In this document: one piece after another, positions 1 to 10,559 of the stretch
Numbering within the stretch: position 1 is the stretch's first letter
Layout of the letters: the number at the start of each line of letters is the position of its first letter
DNA from: Guyanagaster necrorhizus
Lineage: Eukaryota > Basidiomycota > Agaricomycetes > Agaricales > Physalacriaceae
NCBI RefSeq assembly: GCF_019112545.1
Contig: NW_025064906.1
Span: forward strand, 289,100-353,099
Length of the DNA: 64,000 nucleotides
Direction: 5' to 3'
The notes under the pieces: model-generated
What the model was told of the DNA's origin: nothing
What the model saw: only the letters and a program-made list of their open reading frames with translations
Database searches by the model: none
Translations under genes and position numbers: made by a program

Positions 1-2
1 AG

Positions 3-746
3 TCACAGTCTACCACACCATCCAATGATTTCCAAGATGCCTCACTCCTCAAGTCTGCATGGAACCTTGTTTGTGACTTTGCCTCAACAGACAAATACAC
101 GCTTCCAGGGATCGAACAGGCATTGCAGAATCTGCTTGGAAACCAATATGCTGATGCTGACTGGCGTCCTGCTCTTATGGCCATTATGAATGCAGAGAAT
201 GACGTTGGTAAAGCACTGGAGGCAGTCAATCAGTTGGCTTCTTCATCACAGTCAAAAATGAACACACCTCCCACCCAAATTGCCCCCATTCAACAGCTCC
301 AGACAGCAGAGATAATGTTGAAGGACCATCTTGTCAAATTGAAACAATGAAATTGCATGTTTGGTCTCATTCCAACTATTGGAGAGATGGTTAGCTCTAT
401 TGCAGAAGAGTATACTGAAGATCTTGAGGTGATGCCAACAGATGAGGAGATTGTTGCTGCTGTCAAGCATGATATTGCAGTAGAAAATGGGGAAATAACT
501 GTCATTGACGATGAGGAGGAGGAAGAAGAGGAAGAGGAGGGTGAGGAAGAACAGACCTTGATAACTACAAGGGAAGGATTTGAGCTTATTCAAAAGCTGG
601 AGGCATTTTGTGTTTCACAAGGTGACCAGGGTGGATTAGTACCACAGCTGAGGAAGTTGAGAGGGGCATTATTCAAGGAGATGCATGGAAAGCTGACCCA
701 AAAGCCACTGACAGCATTTTGGGGAAATGACGACGTTGTCACATAA
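3..746 (+). pseudogene. pogo-like transposase, C-terminal part, one in-frame stop
   Basis: One frame stays open from base 3 to the TAA at 744-746 apart from a single TGA at 348-350. The first stretch matches the transposase tail of copy 2. After the TGA the same frame continues into a segment with a run of about ten Glu (near 510-550) and a helical Leu-rich end, as expected for pogo/Fot-type transposase C-termini. The catalytic DDD domain would lie to the left, outside the window. The TGA could be a decayed CGA Arg codon, or the natural end of the protein; copy 2 has TGA at the same place. The downstream frame is too well kept to be untranslated sequence by chance. Confidence 0.75.
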
Positions 747-824
747 AGTCACATGTCACATCACGTGCTATTTTGGTTCTGCATAAATCTATAAATGCAT
801 ACAGTTTTGGTGTCTCCCGACCAT

Positions 825-847
825 ATGCATTGTGAGATAGTCAACTG
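825..847 (-). repeat. Terminal inverted repeat of pogo-like copy 1 (right end)
   Basis: The 23-bp end ATGCATTGTGAGATAGTCA plus ACTG is identical to the right end of the complete copy (60975-60997) and is the reverse complement of that copy's left end (58604-58626). TA follows at 848-849. Confidence 0.9.
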
Positions 848-849
848 TA

Positions 850-1321
850 CTTTGAGGGATTAACCTAGGCCGAGAAAGAAAGGGGAGAGCCTGGTAACTA
901 TGACAACTCTTCTTCCGAGTCGGCGGCAATTACAAGACTTCTATGTATGTATCTTTACTTCTTGGTCGTGCTTCTTGAGTTGATAAGGCTTGCGGGCAGG
1001 CACGAAGGCTTCGGTTTTTTTTGTCGATCTTAACATCATTTGTATGGTCGGGATATTCCAGGCATTTATTCTGCCTAATGCCTCACAAATGGAGGAAGAC
1101 GAAGATGACAAATAGCGAGCTTGCATTCAACGTCTTTGATGTCGATTGTCATTGTAGCCTTGTAGGATGTGTGGGGCTATGATTTTCTCACTGAAATTGC
1201 GACTTTAACTGCATGTATATTTAAATGCCCTTATGGCGACATAGTTCAGACAAAACAGGTATAAGATAAACCCGGAATATTGTCCAGAATAATGCTCGAC
1301 AGCTTAATGTTGACGAGCATC
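850..1321. other. Intergenic, no supported gene
   Basis: This lies between the transposon end and the 3' end of the phospholipase gene. A 61-codon minus frame at 941-1126 has a basic, Lys-rich end, but I see no family motif or splice partner. I see no RNA gene. CpG content is ordinary, unlike the transposon block. Confidence 0.5.
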
Positions 1322-3090
1322 CTAGTTAGTAGAGATCGTGAATCTGACAAGAAGAGTTGCACCGGAATTCTTTCCGGTCATATCCAGCATTCTGATGAAT
1401 CGCCACCCTTGTTGCAAGTGAATCAAGCGCGCACAGAAAACTACGATCTTGACATCCGTGCCAAATTCATCATGCTTGATGCAGAGCCTAAATCAAGTTG
1501 AGGAACCTCAGGCAGCAGAACAGAGAAAACCAGGAGCCATACCTCACAAATGCAAGCTCATCGATGTCGAATTCCCATTCAAATGTCTGGTTCCACATGA
1601 TATCGGCGCCCTGCCCTGGAACGCCCTCGGCTCTGATGGACCTTGACTTCCACTTCTTATCCCCGCTGCGGTGGAACAGTTGTGCGCTGACATGGGCTTT
1701 GTATTCCTTTCCTTCGCAATCATTCGGAGGGGGTAACGAGCTAACTCCCGCGATTTCTCCGATGAGCTTGATTTTGCCGTCCTGCGGATACCCCAGGCCG
1801 CTGGGTTTTTGAACCCAACCGCCGGTACCGACAAACATCCCTTCGTTGAGCTGCATGCTACGGTCGTAATGCTGCCAGTTGAGACAGGCGACGTGGGTGC
1901 CGTTACGCCAGCATTTGAGAACATCCATGTTGGTTGAGGTGATGCGGGTGCCTTTTGGGAAAACCCGACGGAGATGGTGAAGTCCATGGTCGATGAGAGT
2001 CTCAAGAGTGTGGGGAAGGAGGCTTGAGATGGAAGACTCGGAAACGTTGATGAGAATGTGACGCGGCTTGGCGAGCCGCTCGTGTTGCCAGCCAGATTTA
2101 GGTTTCATGCTTCGGGCGTAGTGGCCAAGCGATGCGAGTTCGGGGGATATTTTCGTGCAGTCATCAGAGATACGTGAGCCTTCTTCGGAAGATAAATCAG
2201 ACGAGGAAGATGACGAGGACGAGTCGCCCGATGAAGGAGGATAGTATTCTACCATCAGGAGGATACGTCCACGGACGTCCCTGGGAGTGACTATGTCATC
2301 ATAGATCCCTTCGAGCTTCTTGTCAACAAGCTTGTGGCCCCAAGCGCCCTTCATGACACGGACCAGTTCTTCCTGGCCTTGAACGTCGACATGGCATTCC
2401 AAGCTGACCATGACGGGCCAGTCCCCAGGTTGGACGGCATCTCCAATAGCTACACAGACACTTTGGAACGGCACAGACTTGCTAAATGTATGGCCGTGGG
2501 TGACAATTAATCCGTTCGCACTAGGCCAGACATCGATTTCCACACAACGCCCGTTCCGAGACAGGACGTGGGTATAGGAGGCAGGAGAAGAGCGACCCAC
2601 TAGCTGACGAGATAACAAGTACGTGTTATGAGAAGAACTAGAATTTTGTTTAAGTCAAAGGCTCTACAGGGTCTGTCTTGGCTCGCTTACGAGATGAAGT
2701 AGTGGGTAAGGGGTAAAGAATCATCAACCAAAGGAGGCTTTATAACGGGAATTTGTAAAACATGATTGGTAGACTGTCGGACCTGATGTCAGCAGTATTG
2801 TGTCCAAATATCGTATACAGGCTCACCTCTCCTTCATTTTCCAAGAATTGTTCAATTTCGGGACTTAGACGGACCGTAGTATTTTGAGGTTCAACGTTAT
2901 GATTGGAATCGACGCGATATACATGTTCAATTTGCCGCCATTCTTCTTCCTCCATCGTGGATGCGATGCGGGCTGTACAGTATGTCTTGGATCCAGTGGT
3001 GTAACTGAGTCCCCGCGCAGCCTGAATCAGGTGACGTAATGCTGTGTCAGCAGACCTCGTTAAATGTCCGCAACTCGCTTGTTAGTGGAC
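1322..3090 (-). CDS. PLC1: Phosphoinositide-specific phospholipase C (X-Y-C2), spliced, N-terminus incomplete
   Basis: The enzyme hydrolyses PIP2 to diacylglycerol and IP3 at the membrane. Four exons read in frame: about 3090-2827, 2773-2691, 2637-1543 and 1487-1322. The introns 2774-2826, 2638-2690 (53 nt each) and 1488-1542 (55 nt) are GT-AG. Splicing restores [12 protein letters not shown], the start of the X domain with catalytic His-Asn. VEIDVW (Glu, Asp) and the second His in THGHT follow. A Ser-rich linker separates X from Y, which ends in [16 protein letters not shown]. The last intron restores the C2 end ([13 protein letters not shown] and [11 protein letters not shown]) before TAG at 1322-1324. 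The 5' exon holds an EF-hand-like segment, but the usual PH-like N-terminus is not found and a divergent gene starts at 3197. The start is therefore unresolved, and the gene may be 5'-truncated. Assignment to the family is firm; the symbol is by analogy with yeast. Confidence 0.9.
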
Positions 3091-3196
3091 CACAGCATTC
3101 CCGATGGCGGACACAAAAGTATGGTCATTTCTTGGTGATATTTTCTATGCTCAATGTTCTTCGTAGGTACCGAATACTGCAGCGAACAGAGTAGCA

Positions 3197-4416
3197 ATGT
3201 CTCGTGCCCTCGGTGCTGCATTTCTGAACCACCAGGTTGAGCAGCTCGAGAAGACAGTCGTGTCGAACGGACCTGCCTCGGGCAACTGGCGGGACAGGAA
3301 ACAGACATCTTCTCACCTGGTGGCACCGCCGCACAAACGTGTTGCAAGCTCTCCCAACGGAAAAACCAACAATCGGAGGAGAGGGGGGGACGTTCCCAGT
3401 GCGCCGAAGGAGAGAGACGCCGGACCTCGTGGTGGCAGGAACTTCGACTCCGTGCCCCCGAAAAGGCGCTTTGCAGGTGAAGAGAAGCATGAGAAGGATG
3501 CCGACGTTATCATCGTCGATGCTAGCGTTCTAATCCATGCCCTGGACAATTTGAAGAAGTGGTGTAGGAACGATAGAGAGGAGGTCGTTATTGTGCCCCT
3601 TGAAGGTGCATTTACTGACATCTATCATCATCATTTAAAGCTCATACTTTGTCAGCCTTGAATACTCTTGATCTTCTCAAGAAAGGGTCCACCATGCTTG
3701 CTCAACGAGCCAGAGCCGCATCCAGAATACTCGAGGCCCAAGTCGGTGTCAACCCTCGCATTCGAGTCCAACAAGATAATGCATTTGTACTCTGGGACAA
3801 GATTTCCTTCAAGGAAGGTAGTCTCTCCGAAGACTCGATTACGGATGCCGCAAGCCACAGCCCTCATGTTTCTCCGGAATGGGTCCGCCGCACAATTTGC
3901 AGTGCCCGTTGGGAATCCGAGCATGCTCAGGACACTACTCCGTCCTCGAAGGTCGCCGATCCAAAGGTCATTGTCGCAGTCTGCACCACATCCCAGAGCC
4001 TCTCGCCTCCGCTGGTGCCCGTGAAGCTCTCCGAGTCGCCTACCGAGTCCGCTCTCACTCCAGTTCCACTTCCAGCACCCACTCAACACAACTACAACAA
4101 GCATGAACCCCGGTCTAGTGGGTCCCTTGTGGCTTACTGGGCCGCACGCGCGGGTCTCGAAGTCATTGATGTCAAGCCTACTGCCGCCCCTACCCCGAAC
4201 GGGAATGTTCGCAGCTCTTCCGAGGAGGAACGTCCGAAGAGGATTGCTGTGAATAAGGGCCGTCGGGGCCCGGCGAACATTGGCACCACTGACTTCTCCA
4301 AAGGTGGACTGGTTGAACGATCACCTGCCGTCTTGGCGATGATGGAAATGGTTTCCCGGCCTAGCAAGGTCGTGAGGGTACTCGCTAGAGGTGAGAAGTT
4401 AGAACCTGACCCGTAG
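3197..4416 (+). CDS. PIN-domain protein (putative ribonuclease-like), two exons
   Basis: Exon 1 runs from ATG 3197 to 3605 and exon 2 from 3656 to the TAG ending at 4416. The 50-nt intron 3606-3655 (GTGCAT to GTCAG) joins VPLE to ALNTLDLLKKG in frame. Exon 1 starts with a low-complexity basic region. From about residue 100 a PIN-like fold begins: VIIVDASVLIHAL with the first metal-binding Asp, then KKWCRND and VIVPLEALNTLD, which may supply the second acid. After NAFVLWDKI comes a long Ser/Pro-rich tail of about 190 residues. PIN domains are metal-dependent RNases or scaffolds in RNA decay (Nob1, Smg6); I cannot see all four acids, so activity is unproven. It is divergent from the phospholipase gene, with about 100 bp between them. 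More coding sequence may follow 4416 through a further intron. Confidence 0.75.
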
Positions 4417-4800
4417 GGATACTGAGCGGAACCAATTCGCTTTGCCGGAGCCGGTTTACAACTTTTCGTGGCCTGGTAAGTTCACAGCTACACCCCTTTT
4501 GAACTGAACTTGACGTGTGCACTTTCCAGCTGAGACTGATTACAGCGGTGCCTGTCTTCTCTGTTCTTTTGCCCTGAAGGTTATGGTGTCGCTCGCAATA
4601 CGATACGGAGCATCTTTCTCGGATCTCAGGTCGGGCCGTTTTCTCCATTGGAATTTGGTCTCAGGAACGGAGAACGCACCACAAATGGATGATGTAGCCA
4701 GCGGTACATACCTCCCTGCTCCGAACGGATATCTGTGGATTGCACTCGATTTATGTTGGGAAGAATTTCTGGCGGACTGTGAATATGACTCTCCCACTAG
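4417..4800 (+). pseudogene. Spliced coding remnant downstream of the PIN gene, unknown
   Basis: The segment 4423-4470 in one frame gives a protein-like stretch ending in PEPVYNFSWP. A convincing intron follows (GTAAGT near 4472 to TTTCCAG near 4529, with a TTGAC branch), and the frame continues as AETDYSGACLLC to about 4790. A link to the PIN gene would need a 26-nt intron or a one-base shift, so I leave it separate. It could be the PIN gene's decayed 3' end. Another intron-like GTGAGT to CTGCAG lies at about 5000-5059. No domain recognised. Confidence 0.35.
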
Positions 4801-5198
4801 TTACCTCCCAGTCATCTCCTTTTTTCTTTTCTCGTCTATGCCAATTTTTTATTTCCTTTCCATGGTTCCAGATCTTTACAGTCTATCAAACCTTATCTTG
4901 TACGCATACGAATATTGATTCTATGAGGAGCGATATTCGGTGATACCGCGTTTCGAACAATCATGGTTTGTTTTTGTGGGACACGGGTGGAAGATTATGG
5001 TGAGTATTTCGTTTGGTCCATGCAAGAATACTTTGAAAATTGATATCTTTGTTCTGCAGGAAGCACATCACGTAACCAATGTTTGTACAATTCCATCGAC
5101 CACAAAGGAAGACGCCTACGTTTCCGGATAATGAAAACAACAGCATTCGAACGTATTTAAACCCTGAGCGTGCCAGTGACTACCACATTTTCCTCTCA

Positions 5199-5950
5199 TG
5201 AATTCGTCTCAATCCATCACGATCCCCTTCGCTGCTGCATCGGAAAAGAATCGTCGACCACCTCCCGAATTCGTCGACATCCCTGCAGACCATGCCAGGG
5301 GGCGGGACTATCCTCAGACACAAGGATTCTAACGGTGTCATTTACAATGAAATCTTCAATCCTCGAGATCCGCTGCCATCCACAACAAATGGGCGCCTAC
5401 GATCCTCGCCTCTTTGTACGGTGATGTAGACATCGGGCCCACCGACTACGAGAGTGAAATGAAGAGACTTGCTGATGTTCAGGTATCCTGGGTACGTCAC
5501 ATTCTTATGTTGCTTGAATTCACGCTGAAAGCCACATGCTACTTAGGAACCCCCAAGCCCACGAATGATGTCTCCTCTCGCATGTTCCCCTTTACCGATA
5601 GTCTTTGGATCCGAGTGTAGGATCCCGATATGTTTCGCCTCCCGGGACAACCGAAGACATCCTTTGGGTTGGATTTCGTGAATGAGAAGAGTGAACCACA
5701 GGCCATTGGTGAAAGAATCACTATCATCGTTGGACCAAGGATGCCTGATGGTCCCGAGCAAGAAGGAGACATCGCCCTCTCTATGGATGATATGGGAGTT
5801 GAAGATCCTTCGCATTATACGAATCTGACGCGATATGGGGTTACGGGGGGTGGCGAATACAAGTTTGTGTATGAGGGGGTAGAAAAGAAGACATATTCGT
5901 TCCCTGGGAACTTGTTGGAGGATGCAGCGCCCCAATCTTCTACCGCCTAA
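5199..5950 (+). pseudogene. Unrecognised conserved-looking protein, frameshifted
   Basis: It starts at ATG 5199 (MNSSQSITIPFAAASEK). The frame must shift near 5315 and again near 5370 to follow a continuous protein-like sequence through NGVIYNEIFNPRDPLP and HNKWAPTILASLYGDVD. A phase-0 intron 5492-5620 (129 nt, GTACGT to GTGTAG) then joins VQVSW to DPDMFRLPGQPKTS. The last exon is open to the TAA at 5948-5950 and ends in GNLLEDAAPQSSTA. Alternatively the two shifts hide small introns I could not place. I do not recognise the family; there is no signal peptide or membrane segment. CpG content is normal, so the damage is not the repeat-type deamination seen further right. Confidence 0.4.
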
Positions 5951-6189
5951 AAGTCAGTTTTCTTTGGTGTTTTCCTTTCCCCGTTCTAATTCGAGACGAC
6001 AGCCTGAAAACTTCCCTGAAACCGCAAGTTGAACGCGCTGTTAACGGTTATGTAACAACAAACTATCTCATTATGCCAATATTTCTTCACCGCTGTCTCC
6101 CAGCTTTCCACTGGAACCAGAAAGTCACCAATACACATATCCGCTTCAACGTCATAACTTATAAGGATCTGTAGGAGGTGAGGGTTCAA

Positions 6190-7046
6190 CGTTCAAGGGC
6201 CACACAAAGCGCCTGAAACTTGCCCAAAATCTGCTTCGAAAATAGGGAGAGCCCTTCTCGAGAAGGACCAGCCATGGCTAGAGCGTGATTTAGTGACTGC
6301 GGGACTTATACTGGATGCAGCAACGGACGACGAGGAAGAAGTAAATCAGTGCAGTACACTTCTTCAGGCTGTTCTCCTTCAATTGAACACTGCTGAGGAG
6401 CAAAGTTCCTTCAAGTATTCGGAATTATCCCGAATGGTCTTAGAAAAATCGCTTAGGCTTTCGATTTTCCCAGTACGATTGGAATGTCCAGGCCCGGAAA
6501 ATGCAGTTGAACGCGGCGACATCCAAGTATCATACCGAAAATCTCGAGCCATTGTTCCATGAACTCGAAAACATCTCTGTGTCCTCCGAATTCCAGGCCA
6601 GTATCTTTCTTGTTAAGAGCAATGCGGTATGCCGCCTGGTCGCTAACACCTACCAGTCACTGATGCGACGAGGTCTCCGTATGAATGATCAACGGATGTT
6701 CTCAACTTTCCTCGAGTATCGAGAGAACTTGAAAGCTGGCCTGGCCCCGATGCTCTCGGAGCTCAGGTCGACGACGAAGTGGAGTTCATCTGCACCAAGT
6801 GGACTTCTACACCTCGAGGGTGTCAGGGAATCATGTCAAATTCGCCTTGTACCAGGCATTGTTATCGACCCTGATGACCCCCACAACGGCTCTGGTCTTC
6901 TGACCGTGAATATCACGCATTCCGGAGTCCTGGATCACGCGATGTCCGTGTACAAGACGCTGGATGTGGCGGATGTGCAGCAGTTTGAGTATCATGAACA
7001 AGGAAAGGTTCATCCCTTGTTCTACTGCTCCGCATGTTTTTATTGA
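6190..7046 (+). CDS. Unrecognised protein, at least two exons
   Basis: One frame from about 6190 to 6560 contains ALLEKDQPWLERDLVTAGL and an acidic DDEEE patch. A second frame runs from 6501 to the TGA at 7046, starting MQLNAATSKYHTENLEPLF and containing FLEYRENLKAGLAPM and IDPDDPHNGSGLL. The two must be joined by a splice or a frameshift near 6470-6510; no classical intron is clear there. Codon use and CpG match the neighbouring host genes. The product is mostly helical by eye, with no membrane segment. No family recognised. Confidence 0.4.
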
Positions 7047-7358
7047 TACAAGTGTCATCAGTTGAGCGCGGAGAAGACTGTTTATCGGATTTCCGACACA
7101 CCGTAATCAAAGAGTGCGACATGTGAGACTGATTCAAATTTTGTACTACTCTTTCAATCGTCGAGAAAAACCCCCCGTATAGAGTGCTTATACAACTTCA
7201 ATGCATCTCAGAACATCCGAGAGAGAACCTCACAGGCATGTAGCTCAGTAAAAGTCCTATATTGTTATCAAATTTCGACATATTCCAGTACCCCAAGCTA
7301 TTGAAGTAATCAGTCTTCCGAGTTCATCATCTTTGCAGTCAGTTAACCCCGACACGAT
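7047..7358. other. Intergenic, nothing recognised
   Basis: I see no coding sequence, RNA gene or repeat here. It is the shared 3' flank of the plus gene ending at 7046 and the minus gene ending at 7359. Confidence 0.4.
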
Positions 7359-7728
7359 TTAGGCAGCCATCGCCATCAGCCCTACACCTAAACCAGCGAT
7401 GACCATCCCACCCGAAACACTATTTTCGAAGCCGGCACTTGTACTGGTGCTTGTAGTGGGGGTCGCGACGGAAGAGATTGAACTATTCACGCTCGATGAG
7501 AAACTGCTGCGACATTTATCAGTGTGCTTTCTTGCCCCTGTGAAAGACGCACGATGGAATGACTCCGCTGCCACAAAGGTTAGTTAGAAATGTAGCGCAA
7601 GACGGTTGGATAGGTATTCTCTACCTTGGAACAGACAAGGATACAGTGGCCATGGGATCGGTGGTCGTTTGCCCCGCAATTTGGAGAGGTAGGAGGACGA
7701 GAAGGATGAAACCAGTGAGGAGATACAT
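7359..7728 (-). CDS. Small secreted Ser/Thr-rich protein with GPI-type tail, three exons
   Basis: Exons are 7728-7625, 7567-7553 (a 15-nt microexon) and 7506-7359. The introns are 7568-7624 (57 nt, GTAGAG to GGCAG, with a CTAAC branch) and 7507-7552 (46 nt, GTGCGT to CGCAG, with CTGAT). Joined, they give about 88 residues in one frame from ATG 7726-7728 to TAA 7359-7361. The protein starts with a signal peptide (MYLLTGFILLVLLPLQIAG), continues with a Ser/Thr-rich middle (SSFSSSVNSSISS and PTTSTSTSAG), and ends in a short hydrophobic segment (VIAGLGVGLMAMAA). This is the layout of fungal GPI-anchored wall proteins. No cysteine pattern remains in the spliced form; a decayed CFEM-type protein is the alternative. 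Confidence 0.55.
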
Positions 7729-8869
7729 AACGATATCGTTGTAGTAAGACTCCATTAGTGCCAGATTTTATACTCGAGGGATTCTACCGTGACGTAACGA
7801 AGTTATTGTCGCGGGCGTACTAGACGAAAGAGGCAAGGCGCGGGTCACCAGTCACTGTAGGGAGCTCTGGTGAAACAATCCGGGAAACGATAACGGTTCG
7901 TCGGTGAAGGCTTGTTAATTATAAGACCTCGATACTTGAACGTTGAGGCCGCATAGAAAATTGTGACCTTGGCTTTGGCTATGTTGCTGCTGACTTGGGC
8001 ATCATCCTCTTGTAGTTTCAGCTTTATCAGCATAGAAACAGGAAATGACGAGGACAAAGCGTTCATGGCCAACATGAAGGATTCCCTCTTGCTAGTATCA
8101 AGATATGCATCCATAACCAATGTTAAAAGATGCTGTGAGGGTGGCGCCGAGGTCACCGCTCACATGAGGAACTTAGCACAATCGTAGACAGGTTTATCGA
8201 CTGTTGATTGCGAAAGCCCGACCCGGTACAAAGGAACTAGCTACGTTATATACGGGTTCGGCGGTAAATCAAATACTAACTCGTAGGTAAATAAGGGTAA
8301 GCACAAGGTCCCGGGGCATCGACTCGTTACAGATGGTCCAGTCCGGAATAGCAGTTGGGGGAAATCCAAATCAATTCTACGCCCTTTGAATTTGTTCAAT
8401 GACAACCTATACAAAGTACGTCCCTCTTGGGAAGTCCGTCATGCATGATGGCTGGCGAACGGAACGGCGTTTGTTAAAAGCAAGTGATAGATCCGGGGTA
8501 AGATGGGCGCAGCTTCGGGATGGACGGGCCACCTTGTAAATATTCGAACTTCAACGTCCAAGCCCATGGCAAAGAAGAGAGAGCCCGACGATTCCACTGA
8601 AGGTCCAGGTTCCAGACGAGTGAGACTGGCTCAGCACATTTTTCTTATCGCCGATGAAGCTGAACACTGTTTAAGCCTACTGTAGCCATAAGTTTTCTGA
8701 AGCGTCAGAAACGATTCTCGAAAACCGTCGGGTCTTTCGCTTTTCCTCATATGACTGGGTTTCTTTTGTAATGCGACTCGGCCCTATACAGCGTGCTGGA
8801 AAGTATTTACTCGACTTCCGAGCCCGAGGTCCTTTAGTATAAAGGATAGGGACTATTACTGAGGAGCAG
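7729..8869. other. Long intergenic stretch, nothing recognised
   Basis: Overlapping plus and minus frames (7845-8187, 8503-8685) are short and carry no motif. CpG is frequent here. The upstream region of the small secreted-protein gene begins at about 7729. Confidence 0.4.
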
Positions 8870-9054
8870 CCGACGATGATGGTCTCGTGCTTATCGGGCA
8901 TGTAGATTCCTCCGGTGGCAATGACAGAACCACAGGGAAGTCAACTGTGGGTTACGTCTTCACGATGGCTAACAGACCTGTCTCGCGCGCGAAAAAGTAA
9001 GTAGCATTGTCGACGACTGAGACTGAATACATGGCCACGGTACATGGTAGCAAT
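8870..9054 (+). pseudogene. Orphan Ty1/Copia RNase H fragment
   Basis: The frame reads LIGHVDSSGGNDRTTGKST, then VGYVF, then VALSTTETEYMATVHGS. This is the conserved Copia RNase H region (DDRRSTSGYVF ... VALSTTEAEYMA in the family), interrupted by one TAA. Only about 60 codons remain, with no LTR or neighbouring pol domain. It is rich in CpG and unrelated in detail to the Copia copy at the right end of the window, so it is a separate and differently treated relic. Confidence 0.75.
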
Positions 9055-9200
9055 GTTGGCGTTCAAAACAAAGGATGATGGTTCGCAGTTTATCAACAAC
9101 CCTTTTCTATTGAATATTTTTCAAATCCAGGCCAAAGTTCCCGGAGACTCGGCTCCTCTTTCTCGAAGCATGGGCTTGACAACGGACGGGAACGGGACCT
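9055..9200. other. Short gap, nothing recognised
   Basis: No coding signal is visible between the Copia relic and the fragment of the P-loop family. Confidence 0.3.
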
Positions 9201-9640
9201 AGGCTATGAGCCGCTGACCCTTGCTGTAAGTAAACGGTTCAAGTAACCGCCTACATAAATGAAAGCCGTTTTTGAAATTAATTCGGATATTTACCGCAGA
9301 AGACCCAACGTTCAGTTTATCAGTTTATCGTTAGAGACTTCCAATGATTGGATCATTACGAGTCATCTGCACAATCTTCTCGGTGGAGGCCCAGCGGAGG
9401 TCACATCATGAATGGCCGTGTTGCAATGTCTTGTGGTCTGCATCCGTTCTCATTTCTTCCAGCTGTTGCCAGAGAGTGCTTCGGCCGAATCCGCCACGGG
9501 CTCGACAAGAGGCTTGGTTCCAAAAATTGATTTGGTCACAGCATGTATTGTCAGGACCGTGCCTTTTTAACGGACAGCATGGTTTACTGTCAGGTTTCTT
9601 CCCTCTCCCTCGTGTAATATAGTTACTGTGCCTTATGGAA
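9200..9640 (+). pseudogene. 5' fragment of a Crinkler-like family gene (copy a)
   Basis: It shares two blocks with 10510-10720: a segment around gccgctgac...ggttcaagt, and a coding segment around 9330-9420 that encodes a version of DWVVAHLHNPLDGGAPEV with several changes and a frame break. The rest of copy a diverges and shows no P-loop. It looks like the leftover of a tandem or dispersed duplication of the gene at 10560-12300. Identity of the family rests on copy b. Confidence 0.4.
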
Positions 9641-10509
9641 TATTAGGTTTGCTCCAAAACGATATGATAGCTAGGGATCATCTCGTCGTAGACGCCGTCG
9701 AATGATTAGTTCAGGTTAGGTCGGAAACGTTTCCAATATTCCGTGTCTTGGGCAGGATGAGGCTGATTAGACATTCAGTACTTGTTAGAACAGAGATGGT
9801 CAGAAAGCATACAGCATTGCTAGCGCCCGAAGTATCTAAATTGGAAGAAAATAAACATCTGACCGACAGTGAGACGAAACGAAACGTACGAGCTTTCAAA
9901 CACCTGAAGTAACCCCCCCTTAATAGAACCATGTGTCCCTCCAGGAACTCCTTGCCGTTTTCCCAGAACTTTACTTGGGTGGTCCAACCAAGAGGGGGGA
10001 GGGTCATCGTAAGTAGAAGATGCAATGCAAAGGGGGGAAAATGTGTTCGGGCATTTAACAAGGTACCTGACCGGTTAAAGCGATAAACGGCAAGCTCTTT
10101 GTTGGCTGGAAGGGGGAATCATATGGTAGCATTTAGGATCCGTGAACAGGGAGCGTGCGCCCACATAGCAAGATTTTAAAAGCCGACCGGAATTGTGGCG
10201 AAACAGTAGATAGTGGAAGATGCGAGACTCCCCGACTCGGAGATATTTGCTGAGCAAGCATTCCAGCAGTTGAAATTTTATCAACAAGAAGCCCGGAGCC
10301 TTTTCTAAACGCTATTATGTTGATTTATGCACAATTCTTGGCGCTTATTCCTGAGCAAGGGTTGTAGTTCACCAAGTTGCACTGAGCTCTCCTTCTGTTG
10401 ACTCTTTTCACTTTCAGTCATGAGCAGGTGTCTTGGGCTAAGTCCTTGGAGGCTTGGCTCATTTTTGTCGAAACCACAATTGAAGAAGACGGACATCAAC
10501 GAGACTTGC
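9641..10509. other. Intergenic, nothing recognised
   Basis: Minus frames at 9711-10061, 10075-10287 and 10305-10511 are of moderate length, but they have no motif and no splice structure I can defend. Confidence 0.35.
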
Positions 10510-10559
10510 ATAATAAGCCGCTGACAGAAGCATCAGCTCAAGCACTTGCTTTTAGTGAC

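Larger units (their letters stand above)
1..847 (+). mobile_element. pogo-like DNA transposon, copy 1 (3' part, cut by window edge)
   Basis: This is the right-hand third of a Tc1/mariner-superfamily (pogo/CENP-B-type) transposon. It aligns along its whole length with 60154-60997, the 3' part of the complete copy further right. Its right end is the same 23-bp terminal inverted repeat (825-847), followed by a TA dinucleotide (848-849), as expected for TA-targeting elements. It keeps more CpG than copy 2 (for example gatcgaacag against gattgaacag), so it is less deaminated. The 5' end and left repeat lie outside the window. Confidence 0.88.

Noticed and set aside
4391..4416. 26-nt intron linking the PIN gene to the next exon
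   Set aside because: It is shorter than any other intron here and does not put the next protein-like stretch in frame.
9711..10511. Three consecutive minus-strand frames as a gene
   Set aside because: No shared splice frame, no motif, and low-quality composition; likely chance frames.
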